Part shown: positions 13,278-20,102 of the stretch, piece after piece
Position numbering within the stretch: position 1 is the stretch's first letter
How the letters are laid out: each line of letters starts with the position of its first letter
NCBI GenBank assembly: GCA_964363695.1
Contig: CAYIJI010000010.1
Location: forward strand, 1-23,885
DNA length: 23,885 bases
Source: JAMCZZ01 sp964363695
Lineage (GTDB): Bacteria > Patescibacteriota > UBA1384 > XYA2-FULL-43-10 > 1-14-0-10-43-13
Direction of reading: 5' to 3'
The notes under the pieces: model-generated
Told to the model about the DNA's origin: nothing
Database searches by the model: none
Seen by the model: the letters and a program-made list of their open reading frames with translations, nothing else
Position numbers and translations under genes: made by a program

Positions 13278-13286
13278 AGTGAACTC

Positions 13287-13315
13287 ATTCTAGCAGAATG
13301 AAATTGATTTGTGAA
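13287..13315 (-). promoter_or_regulatory. ychF promoter, probably leaderless transcript
   Basis: TTCACA (13315-13310), 17 bp, TAGAAT (13292-13287). Only 9 nt separate the -10 from ATG (13277). CATTCTGCTAGAATG around the -10 is an inverted repeat. Confidence 0.55.
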
Positions 13316-13342
13316 TGAATTTGGTGTTCTAAAATAAATATA

Positions 13343-13452
13343 CCAGTGTTGCGTAATTCTTCTCAATCTGTCATTCTGTACTTGATACGGAATCTATATA
13401 AATAATTTCTGGATCCCAGATCAAGTCTGGGATGACAATTGCGCAACACTGG
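13343..13452. mobile_element. MITE, family 3 (110 bp, 8-bp target duplication)
   Basis: The inverted ends CCAGTGTTGCGTAATT / AATTGCGCAACACTGG match at 15 of 16. The 8-bp duplication taaatata is at 13335-13342 and 13453-13460. The centre is a TGTCATTCTG to GGGATGACA core (13369-13437). The ends faintly resemble those of IS6-type elements (8-bp duplications too), but I do not assign a family. Confidence 0.85.
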
Positions 13453-13461
13453 TAAATATAT

Positions 13462-13490
13462 TTGTTGATGTTGGAATATTTTGTTATAAA
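13462..13490 (+). promoter_or_regulatory. Promoter of the 79-aa orphan gene
   Basis: TTGTTG (13462-13467), 17 bp, TATAAA (13485-13490). It begins 1 bp outside the right target duplication of the MITE. Confidence 0.5.
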
Positions 13491-13533
13491 TAAATTGGAG
13501 CTAATACCAAATACTGGACTAGGTGGGGAGAAA

Positions 13534-13773
13534 ATGGTTACTGGTGATACTCTAGAAAACATCGTATATCGAGTCGGTGATCAGCTTGGCTGTGACAATC
13601 TGAAGCCGATCGATACGGAAGAGGGCGGCAGGGCTATAATCGGCCGGAATCCGGACAGAACATGGATCAAGTGTCCTGTGCCGGATGAGGTGTGGAAGGA
13701 ACCTACTCTTTCAGCAATTGAGCACTTGATTGCTCAGCACCTAAACCCTCAACCGTCTGTGGCAGCGGCGTAA
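13534..13773 (+). CDS. Unrecognised 79-aa protein
   Basis: The start at ATG 13534 is chosen because AGGTGGGGAG lies 3 nt upstream; a longer frame from 13465 has no ribosome site and would overlap the promoter. The product (MVTGDTLENIVYRVGDQLGC to PQPSVAAA) is soluble, mixed alpha/beta in appearance, with two Cys, and has no signal or membrane segment. No family is recognised. It has a promoter, ribosome site and terminator of its own, so it is probably a real gene. Its base composition is more GC-rich than its neighbours (for example GAGGGCGGCAGGGC), hinting at recent arrival. Confidence 0.6.
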   Translation: MVTGDTLENIVYRVGDQLGCDNLKPIDTEEGGRAIIGRNPDRTWIKCPVPDEVWKEPTLSAIEHLIAQHLNPQPSVAAA

Positions 13774-13794
13774 CACTACATCGGGGGCGGACTT

Positions 13795-13834
13795 CTGGGC
13801 GCACAGCACTTAATTGTGCGTCCAGATCTTTTTT
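13795..13834 (+). terminator. Terminator of the 79-aa orphan gene
   Basis: CTGGGCGCAC (13795-13804) pairs with GTGCGTCCAG (13816-13825), one G-U, followed by ATCTTTTTT. Confidence 0.85.
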
Positions 13835-13882
13835 AAGGTTTGTTTGGTCGGCAAAACATTATTAGTTACTAAAAAAGAGAAA

Positions 13883-14572
13883 ATGTCTAAAAATAAAAAG
13901 CTCTACAAAGCCCTCACTTTTCCATTAATTCTACTTTTTATATTGATCTCGTTTGTGGCAATTTATCGAATATTCAACCTTCCTACCAATGAGGAGCTAA
14001 TTAGAATTGTTAAAATCTATTTTGAACGATTTGGCTACCCGGTTCTCTTTATTTCGGCATTTATTGAAGCTATTCCGGTTATCTGTCTGTATTTTCCGGG
14101 CTCATCGATCGTTTTGCTGGCGGCGGCTTTTAGTAGACAGGGAACCCTTAATATTTTTTCAGTCATTTTAATCACTGCAGCTGCTCTGCAGCTTGGTTTT
14201 ACTATAAATTATTTTATCGGCAAGCATGGATGGTTTAAAATATTCATCAAGATGGGGTTGGGCGACACTTTAAACAACAGTAAAGCCAAAATAGAAAAAC
14301 ATGGCGACAAATGGATTTGGCTGACTTATTTTCATCCCAACATTGGAGCACTCACTTCGACAGCCTACGGTATCTTAAAAATGCCTTTTCGTAATTTTTT
14401 AGTAACCTCAATATTTGCAACTCTTTTTTGGTGCACTTTTTGGGGAATCATTTGTTTTTTAAGCTCAGGAGTTATCGAGGGAATTATCAAGGCTCGCTGG
14501 CTTTTGGTTACTTTTGCTTTTTGTTGGATAATATTGCAAATCATTAAAGCGTTCAGAAAAGCCGATAAATAA
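13883..14572 (+). CDS. DedA / VTT-domain membrane protein
   Basis: 229 aa from ATG 13883 (MSKNKKLYKALTF); an upstream in-frame ATG at 13814 would lie within the terminator of the preceding gene and is rejected. Hydrophobic segments near residues 14-32, 52-72, 78-100, 162-184 and 198-215. The pattern GYPVLFISAFIEAIPVICLYFPGSSIVLLAAAF followed by NYFIGKHGWF matches the SNARE-associated/DedA fold, re-entrant helices of which move lipid carriers. Family members flip undecaprenyl phosphate or phospholipids. The second half, normally GRFIP-like with a conserved Arg, reads YFHPNIGALTSTAYGILKMPFRNF, so it is a divergent member. Confidence 0.75.
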   Translation: MSKNKKLYKALTFPLILLFILISFVAIYRIFNLPTNEELIRIVKIYFERFGYPVLFISAFIEAIPVICLYFPGSSIVLLAAAFSRQGTLNIFSVILITAAALQLGFTINYFIGKHGWFKIFIKMGLGDTLNNSKAKIEKHGDKWIWLTYFHPNIGALTSTAYGILKMPFRNFLVTSIFATLFWCTFWGIICFLSSGVIEGIIKARWLLVTFAFCWIILQIIKAFRKADK

Positions 14573-14640
14573 GCAATTAAGCCAATAAGCATGTAAGCTT
14601 GTAACCTAGTAAGCGTGTAAGCAAGTAAGCTGGTAAGTTT
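14573..14640. repeat. Octamer-like word repeat
   Basis: About eight variants of 'taagcNNg': taagccaa, taagcatg, taagcttg, tagtaagcg, tgtaagcaag, taagctgg, taagt. No folding partner is as clear as at other gaps. Confidence 0.6.
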
Positions 14641-14690
14641 TAAATAATTTCTCTCTATTATTTCAATAATATTTGCGATAAGATTTAGCT

Positions 14691-15908
14691 ATGAAAAAGC
14701 TTGTTTTAATTGATTCCAATGCGGTGATACATCGCGCTTATCATGCTTTGCCCAAAAGCATGTCGACGCGGAAGGGCGAACAGACCAATGCGGTTTACGG
14801 TTTTGCCACTACTCTCATAAAAGCGTTGGAGGATTTGCATCCTGATTATGTTGCCGCTTCTTTTGATGTATCAAAAGCAACTTTTCGGACAGAGCAGTAT
14901 GCCCAGTATAAGGCGACGAGAGTAAAAGCCGATCAGGAATTGTACGATCAGATACCAAGAGTCAAAGAACTACTTTCTGCATTTAATATCCCAATTTACG
15001 AAAAAGAAGGTTATGAAGCGGACGATTGCATCGGAACTATAGTCAGTAGAATACAGAATACACCTGCCTGCCGGCAAGGCAGGGATAACAGAAAACAGAA
15101 ATATACCATTTCGCCCTCTTCTTCTGTCATTCCCGTGAAGACGGGAATCCAGAAAAATACTATCTTGGATCCCCTGGTCACCATTCGATCCCGAGCAACT
15201 CATGGTCGAGGGAAGCCCGAGGATGACAACAATGAAGGTATGGAAGTTTATATTATTTCGGGCGATAAAGATATCTACCAATTAATTGACGGTAATATTT
15301 TTGTCTATAGTCTTCGTAAAGGATTGTCGCAAATGTCAGTAGTTGACCGGAAAGTAATAAAAGAGGAATACGGCCTTGATCCGGAAGACTTTATTGACTT
15401 AAAGGCTTTAGCAGGAGACGCGTCCGACAACATCCCTGGAGTTCCAGGAATCGGTCCTAAAACTGCCACGGAACTTTTGCAAAGATTTGATACGCTGGGA
15501 AAGTTGTATGATTCAATAGAAACTGTCATTCCCGCGAAGGCGGGAATCCAGGCTCTGGATCCCCTGGTCAAGCCCGAGGATGACAAAAAGGGCACAGGGG
15601 ATGACATCTTGGATAAGGCAGCTAGGGAACTAAACATCAAGCCTCGTATCTTGCGGCTTCTGATAGAATATAAAGAGCAGGCCTTTCTAAGTCAAAGTCT
15701 GGCTACTATTCACAAAGAAGTTCCAATTGATTTTGATTTGAACGATGCGAAGTGGGGAGAGTACGATCGGGAAAAGGTAAAAGAATTATTCGAAGAACTT
15801 GGGTTCCATTCGCTCCTAAAAAGGTTTGGAGTTGAAAGATCCGAGGAGCCAAAAACAAAACAAGCAAAAGAGCAGGCAAAAAAGGACGAACAGCTTAAAT
15901 TGCTTTAG
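14691..15908 (+). CDS. polA: DNA polymerase I 5'-nuclease domain as a separate gene, with repeat insertions
   Basis: 405 aa. FEN/PIN-type nuclease: LVLIDSN (Asp8), SFDVSKATFRTEQYAQYKATR, GYEADD (near 108), ISGDKDIYQL (near 190), then helix-hairpin-helix GDASDNIPGVPGIGPKTA. It removes RNA primers and flaps. The tail to about residue 380 matches the linker that precedes the 3'-5' exonuclease domain in whole PolA, then ends in a Lys/Gln-rich stretch. Residues about 122-181 and 278-304 are foreign: they translate palindromic repeats (SVIPVKTGIQ, TVIPAKAGIQ). Both fall in loops between core motifs. No Shine-Dalgarno site is visible; TAAGAT ends 6 nt before ATG, so a leaderless mRNA is possible. 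The polymerase half is the next gene. Confidence 0.9.
   Translation: MKKLVLIDSNAVIHRAYHALPKSMSTRKGEQTNAVYGFATTLIKALEDLHPDYVAASFDVSKATFRTEQYAQYKATRVKADQELYDQIPRVKELLSAFNIPIYEKEGYEADDCIGTIVSRIQNTPACRQGRDNRKQKYTISPSSSVIPVKTGIQKNTILDPLVTIRSRATHGRGKPEDDNNEGMEVYIISGDKDIYQLIDGNIFVYSLRKGLSQMSVVDRKVIKEEYGLDPEDFIDLKALAGDASDNIPGVPGIGPKTATELLQRFDTLGKLYDSIETVIPAKAGIQALDPLVKPEDDKKGTGDDILDKAARELNIKPRILRLLIEYKEQAFLSQSLATIHKEVPIDFDLNDAKWGEYDREKVKELFEELGFHSLLKRFGVERSEEPKTKQAKEQAKKDEQLKLL
15063..15083. repeat. GC palindrome in the polA nuclease gene
   Basis: CCTGCCT and AGGCAGG arms around GCCGGCA. It encodes PACRQGR, unlike any PolA. Confidence 0.65.
15125..15228. repeat. TGTCAT...ATGACA core repeat, copy 1 in polA
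   Basis: It starts TGTCATTCCCGTGAAGACGG with an internal CCCGT/ACGGG hairpin, then GATCCCCTGGTCA, and ends CCCGAGGATGACA. 104 bp, read in frame. Confidence 0.75.
15524..15585. repeat. TGTCAT...ATGACA core repeat, copy 2 in polA
   Basis: TGTCATTCCCGCGAAGGCGG, then GATCCCCTGGTCAAG and CCCGAGGATGACA; 62 bp, a shorter version of copy 1. It translates as VIPAKAGIQ, a peptide seen as a repeat by-product in many genomes. Confidence 0.75.
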
Positions 15909-16020
15909 CAATTTATTTGCCATTTCACATTTTTCAATTTTCATTTATTTATCAATTGATAAATTTATAAATGATTAAATAAATGGGAAATGATTAATGA
16001 TAAATAAAAAATAAATAAAA
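15909..16020. repeat. AT-rich palindromic word spacer between the polA halves
   Basis: TTTATTTGCCATTTC, TTTTCAATTTTCATTTATTT, then ATCAATTGAT at the centre, then AAATGATTAAATAAATGGG, AATGATTAATGATAAAT. It is an almost symmetrical hairpin of the same family as the ribosomal-gene gaps, exactly where the 3'-5' exonuclease domain would be encoded. Confidence 0.65.
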
Positions 16021-16033
16021 ACGGAGTTTTGTT

Positions 16034-17317
16034 GTGTGGTCCCATCTTAAAGACAATGGCATTAAATTGCCAAAAATAACTTCAAAAGAGATCAATAAAC
16101 AGATTGAACCGGTTTTGCGTGAGATGGAGAAAGTCGGTATAGAAATTAATACTAAATTATTGAATAATCTTGCTAAAGATGTCGAAAAACGTCTCAAAAA
16201 AATCGAAAAACAAATTTTCGATTTAGCAGGGGAGGAATTCAACATAAACTCTCCGATCCAGATGGCGGAAATTATTTATAAGAAATTAAAATTATCTACA
16301 GAAGAGATTAAGAAAACAAAAAACGGTTTTTCAACTGCTGCCAACGAATTAAAAAAGCTGGAGAAAAAACACAAAATTATAAAGCCGATTCTGGAATATC
16401 GGGAACTTTCAAAACTACTGAATACTTATTTAAGACCTCTTCCTCTTTTAGTCGACGAGAATTCGCGGCTGCATACGAATTATGGCCAAGACACAACTAC
16501 CGGAAGACTGACGTCTAACGAGCCTAATCTGCAAAACATTCCAATAAAAGGCGAATTTGGCCAAGAGATTAGAAAAGCTTTTGTTGCTTCGCCCGGTATG
16601 AAATTAATCTCTGCCGATTATTCCCAGATTGAACTCCGAGTCGTAGCCTGTTTGGCCGATGATAAAGCAATGAAAGAGGCATTTATAAATAACGAAGACG
16701 TTCATTCAAAAACAGCTGCTGAAATATTTGACACAAGTATTAAAAAAGTAACTAGCGATCAACGTCGAGTAGCAAAAACAGTAAACTTCGGAGTTCTATA
16801 TGGCATGAGTCCTTATGGGCTTTCGGAGGCCTTGGGAATTGAGCAGAGTAAGGCTGCAGAATTTATTAACCGTTATTTTACAGTTCACTCAGGCATTAAA
16901 GATTATTGTAATCATATGATTCGCCAAGCTCACGATGAAGGCTATGTTGAAACTCTCTTCGGCTTTAGCCGGACGCTTCCAAATATAAATTCTCATTATC
17001 GCAATATCGCCGATGCGGAAGAAAGAATGGCTATTAATACGCCGGTTCAGGGAACGGCGGCAGAGATTCTAAAGTTGGCGATGATTGAATTAAAAAAGAA
17101 ATTAGATATCTTAAACAAAGACGGATTTAAGGCTCAATTGCTGCTTACAATTCATGACGAATTGATTGTTGAAGCACTCGATTCTGCTGTCTTCCCCGTC
17201 GCAAAAATTGTAAAAGACTCAATGGAAAATGTGATCAATCTTTGCGTCCCCATCATGGCTGAAGTTAAGGCGGGGGAAAATTGGGGAGAGATGAAACCAT
17301 TGTCGTTTCAAGTATAA
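16034..17317 (+). CDS. DNA polymerase I polymerase domain as a separate gene (no exonuclease domain)
   Basis: 427 aa, starting GTG with GGAG 7 nt upstream. It begins at the thumb (EINKQIEPVLREMEKVGIEI) and carries all family A motifs: TTGRLTSNEPNLQNIP, motif A LISADYSQIELRV (191-203), motif B RRVAKTVNFGVLYG (244-257), and motif C TIHDELIVEA near residue 368. The catalytic Asp of A and of C are present. There is no 3'-5' exonuclease domain, even a degenerate one, in either gene. Together with the preceding gene it would replace PolA for Okazaki maturation and repair. The stop TAA lies within a repeat-like sequence. Confidence 0.95.
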   Translation: MWSHLKDNGIKLPKITSKEINKQIEPVLREMEKVGIEINTKLLNNLAKDVEKRLKKIEKQIFDLAGEEFNINSPIQMAEIIYKKLKLSTEEIKKTKNGFSTAANELKKLEKKHKIIKPILEYRELSKLLNTYLRPLPLLVDENSRLHTNYGQDTTTGRLTSNEPNLQNIPIKGEFGQEIRKAFVASPGMKLISADYSQIELRVVACLADDKAMKEAFINNEDVHSKTAAEIFDTSIKKVTSDQRRVAKTVNFGVLYGMSPYGLSEALGIEQSKAAEFINRYFTVHSGIKDYCNHMIRQAHDEGYVETLFGFSRTLPNINSHYRNIADAEERMAINTPVQGTAAEILKLAMIELKKKLDILNKDGFKAQLLLTIHDELIVEALDSAVFPVAKIVKDSMENVINLCVPIMAEVKAGENWGEMKPLSFQV

Positions 17318-17404
17318 CCGTTCGCTGTAGTTCAAGCTTGCTAATAACGCAAACAAACTAAAGTTTGGGCTACGATTTGGGGGCAGGTTTACACTAATGG
17401 TTAA
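17313..17404. repeat. Possible divergent relative of MITE family 2
   Basis: The left edge TAACCGTTCGCTG and the right edge, inverted, GTTAACCATTAGTG resemble GTAACCATTCACTG; GGGGGCAG near the right edge also matches. The centre holds a hairpin of GTAGTTCAAGC to GGGCTAC. No exact target duplication was found. Confidence 0.4.
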
Positions 17405-17421
17405 CAGTTTCATTCAAGTAA

Positions 17422-17451
17422 TTGTATAAAAAATTAACACTATGATATAAT
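17422..17451 (+). promoter_or_regulatory. Promoter of the small-membrane-protein/ABC operon
   Basis: TTGTAT (17422-17427), 18 bp, TATAAT (17446-17451), a perfect -10. Start about 17458. Confidence 0.65.
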
Positions 17452-17457
17452 AGAGAA

Positions 17458-17561
17458 GATTTCCCCGACGGCTTGGCCGCGGGCCCATGGTTCCTGTTCG
17501 GAAGGGTCCAGGGCTTGCCCTGGGGTTAATACCATTTATTCATATTAAGATAAGGAGGGAG
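17458..17561 (+). promoter_or_regulatory. GC-rich structured leader of the ABC operon
   Basis: About 100 nt. 17463-17525 is far more GC-rich than its surroundings and can fold: CCGACGGCTTGGCCGCGGG, then CCAGGG-CTTG-CCCTGG (17508-17523, a stable CUUG-type tetraloop). It is an inserted repeat or a regulatory RNA; no known riboswitch recognised. Confidence 0.4.
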
Positions 17562-17735
17562 ATGTTCTTTGGTTTATTATTGGTTGTTATTGGAGCGGTA
17601 TTTCTTTTACAAAACCTAGGCATTGTCTCGGGAAGTGTTTGGAATTTAATTTGGCCTCTTATTATAATGCTATTCGGTATTTCATTATTGATTAAGTCTC
17701 TTTTTAAACCGGATCGCAGCAATAGCAAAAAGTAG
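17562..17735 (+). CDS. Small two-helix membrane protein (LiaI/LiaF-like, DUF5668 type)
   Basis: 57 aa from ATG 17562, chosen for AAGGAGGG just upstream; a longer frame from 17487 would lie in the structured leader. MFFGLLLVVIGAVFLLQNLG, then IWPLIIMLFGISLLI, is the two-helix unit found alone or at the N-terminus of LiaF-type envelope-stress proteins. It is first gene of a unit with a MacB-type transporter, which fits an envelope-stress or antimicrobial-export theme by inference. Confidence 0.7.
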   Translation: MFFGLLLVVIGAVFLLQNLGIVSGSVWNLIWPLIIMLFGISLLIKSLFKPDRSNSKK

Positions 17736-17758
17736 TAAAATATAAGCAACATGGAGGG

Positions 17759-18028
17759 ATGTTGAAAGAAGTTAGGTCTGCAAACAAGTTAGCAAATATT
17801 TTTGCTTGGGTAAACTGGATATTATCAGCCCTGTGTATAGTCTTTTTTATTGCCATTTTATTCTTTGCCTTTATCAAGGTTGACGCGAAATGGGAAGGTA
17901 AAATATATGCCTTGCTTATTATGTTTATAGTTTTTCTATTTCCGACGATCTTTTTTTTCCTGAACGGATTAATTCTCAAGTCTAAAGATGGATCCCGGTA
18001 TGATCAAGAAAAAATAAGCGATTTTTAA
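17759..18028 (+). CDS. Two-helix membrane protein of unknown function
   Basis: 89 aa. Membrane segments near residues 13-39 and 48-72. No family recognised. The ATG at 17759 directly touches GGAGGG (17753-17758); TTG at 17762 is an alternative start with better spacing. It ends 3 bp before the ABC ATPase gene, so it is co-transcribed and may be an accessory subunit. Confidence 0.6.
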   Translation: MLKEVRSANKLANIFAWVNWILSALCIVFFIAILFFAFIKVDAKWEGKIYALLIMFIVFLFPTIFFFLNGLILKSKDGSRYDQEKISDF

Positions 18029-18031
18029 TCT

Positions 18032-18733
18032 ATGGATTCTTTTATTCAATTAATAGATGTGACAAAAACTTTTAAGGTAGGAAAAAAGAGTTTTTGTGTG
18101 ATTGACGAAGCCAATTTTTGCATTAAAAAAGGCGATTTCATTGTCGTCCTGGGAGCTTCGGGATCAGGAAAGTCAACTTTGCTAAATATGCTCTCTGCTC
18201 TTGATAAACCAACGAGTGGTCAAATTTTGGTTGATGGAGAAGACATTGCAAAGTTATCGCCAAATCAACTTTCTAAGTGGAGGGGCGAAAATGTTGGAAT
18301 TGTCTTTCAATCATATAATCTAATGTCATATATGTCGGCAGTGGACAATGTAATACTGCCAATGATTTTTAAGGGCATTGGAAGGAGACAAAGAAAAAGC
18401 AGAGCGTTGGCCTTGCTTAAAAGCGTTGGGTTGAAGGAAAGGCTGTACCATGACTCAAATCTTCTCTCGGGCGGAGAACAGCAGAGAGTAGCTATCGCTA
18501 GAGCGCTTGTCAACAACCCCAAATTATTAATTGCAGACGAACCGACTGGGGGCTTGGATCTAGCTAATGCTACAGAAATAATGGAGACAATCTACTCTTT
18601 ATACAAGGAAAGAAATACTACTATTGTTCTCTCAACTCATAATCCAAACTATGCTAAATTTGCCGATAAAATAATTTATATCCAAAAAGGCGAAGTAACT
18701 GTTCAAAGGAGTTTAAAAGATGCGATTCACTGA
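18032..18733 (+). CDS. ABC transporter ATP-binding protein (MacB/LolD type)
   Basis: 233 aa. Walker A GASGSGKST (41-49), the Q-loop FQSYNLM, signature LSGGEQQRVAIARALV near residue 146, Walker B LLIADEPTGGLD near 164, and the H-loop STHNP near 197. It belongs to the subfamily that powers MacB, LolCDE and FtsX-like permeases (mechanotransmission rather than classic transport). Its last 14 nt overlap the permease gene, indicating translational coupling. The likely role is export or extraction of a lipid, lipoprotein or peptide at the membrane. Confidence 0.95.
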   Translation: MDSFIQLIDVTKTFKVGKKSFCVIDEANFCIKKGDFIVVLGASGSGKSTLLNMLSALDKPTSGQILVDGEDIAKLSPNQLSKWRGENVGIVFQSYNLMSYMSAVDNVILPMIFKGIGRRQRKSRALALLKSVGLKERLYHDSNLLSGGEQQRVAIARALVNNPKLLIADEPTGGLDLANATEIMETIYSLYKERNTTIVLSTHNPNYAKFADKIIYIQKGEVTVQRSLKDAIH

Positions 18734-19916
18734 TGCTTTAAAACTTGCATTGCAGAATTTATGGAGAACGAAATTCCGTTCATTTTTAACGATACTTGGT
18801 GTAATGATCGGAATTTCTGCAATTGTGGCATTTGTCTCTCTTGGCGTCGGCTTGCAAAAAATTACCTCTGAACAAGTTGCTGGTATGAATATATTGACGA
18901 TTTTAACAATATCCCAAACTCCTCCTAGCTCTACATTGGAAGAGGGACCAAAGCTTACCGAGGAAGCGGTAGACAAAATAAAAAATCTAGAGAACGTGGA
19001 GGTGGTTACACCAAGTGTAAATATGCCGGCAAATGCCCTGAGCACCGGCACTAGCGCAGGAGCGATTGTCTATGGAGTAGATGTGTCGAATATCAACCTT
19101 GAAATTACAGGTTTAACGCATGGATCGCAAATACAAAACGGGTCATCGGACGAAGCGATTGTCTCATCGGCGTTGGCAACAGCCTTTAGCAGCACTCGAG
19201 AAAACGTTTTAGGAAAAGATATTACCATTAAAATACTTAAAGACTCGGCAGAGGAATTGGATTACCAGCCAAAACAACTAAAATTGAAAATCGTTGGCAT
19301 TGATAACAACGAAACAACAAATATGGTTTATGCGCCGATCGGTAAAATCCACGACCTTATTCAGTTTGAAAAGTACTCCTCAATAAAGGTTAAAGTCGCA
19401 AGCAGCAAAGATGTGGACATAGTAAAAGATCAGATCAAAAAAATGGGCTATCAAGTTACTACAATTAAAGACTTAATCGACCAGATTGATAAAATTTTCT
19501 TATTGGCCCAAATAATTTTGGGATTGGTTGGAGGAATTGGGCTTTTGGTTTCCTCTTTGGGGATAATTAATACGATGACAATATCTCTCTTGGAGCGGAC
19601 GCATGAAATCGGGATTATGAAGGCGATCGGCGCATCGAGCCAAGACATAAAGAAACTTTTCGTATTTGAATCAGCTTTGATTGGTTTTATCGGCGGTTCT
19701 GCCGGAGTTGGAATCGCTGTTGCCTTCTGCAAAACTTTTAATTTTGTTTTAAATCTTTTTATTCAATCAACCGGACAGCATCTCAATGTTTTTGTAACTC
19801 CGGTTAACTTCGCTTTGGCAATGATAGCCATAGCAGTGTTGATCGCGATGTTTGCCGGAGTATATCCTACAAGCCGGGCGCAGAAACTTGTTCCGATCGA
19901 TGCGTTGAGACAATAA
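18720..19916 (+). CDS. ABC transporter permease (MacB/FtsX family)
   Basis: 398 aa. An N-terminal membrane helix (TKFRSFLTILGVMIGISAIVAFVSLG, 16-42), a large extracytoplasmic MacB-core domain (about 45-250), then three helices (about 256-284, 315-338, 350-385) in an FtsX domain with the typical LLERTHEIGIMKAIGAS. It partners the ATPase with which it overlaps. There is no separate membrane-fusion protein gene, as expected for a cell without an outer membrane. The gene ends before a long AT-rich gap. Confidence 0.95.
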   Translation: MRFTDALKLALQNLWRTKFRSFLTILGVMIGISAIVAFVSLGVGLQKITSEQVAGMNILTILTISQTPPSSTLEEGPKLTEEAVDKIKNLENVEVVTPSVNMPANALSTGTSAGAIVYGVDVSNINLEITGLTHGSQIQNGSSDEAIVSSALATAFSSTRENVLGKDITIKILKDSAEELDYQPKQLKLKIVGIDNNETTNMVYAPIGKIHDLIQFEKYSSIKVKVASSKDVDIVKDQIKKMGYQVTTIKDLIDQIDKIFLLAQIILGLVGGIGLLVSSLGIINTMTISLLERTHEIGIMKAIGASSQDIKKLFVFESALIGFIGGSAGVGIAVAFCKTFNFVLNLFIQSTGQHLNVFVTPVNFALAMIAIAVLIAMFAGVYPTSRAQKLVPIDALRQ

Positions 19917-20102
19917 CCAAAGCAAATTACAAAATCAAAATAACAAATTTCAAATAAAAATCTAAATGATTAAATTACTAAATTTGACATTTGGCATTTT
20001 ATTAGTTATTAGAAATTAGGATTTTGAAATTACTTTGTGGGCTGATAGGTTTCCTCTACCTATTTTTTATTGTACTATTAGTGCATTAAAGGGAGCTATA
20101 AA
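19917..20102. repeat. AT-rich gap with short words
   Basis: 19917-20035 holds caaattacaaaatc, caaatttcaaata, aaattactaaattt and attagttattagaaatt variants that partly pair with one another. No terminator or ORF stands out. The end carries TTGTACTATTAG and the ribosome site AAAGGGAG of holA. Confidence 0.4.

Noticed and set aside
13814..13882. Longer N-terminus for the DedA protein
   Set aside because: It would begin inside the terminator of the preceding gene and adds no conserved sequence.
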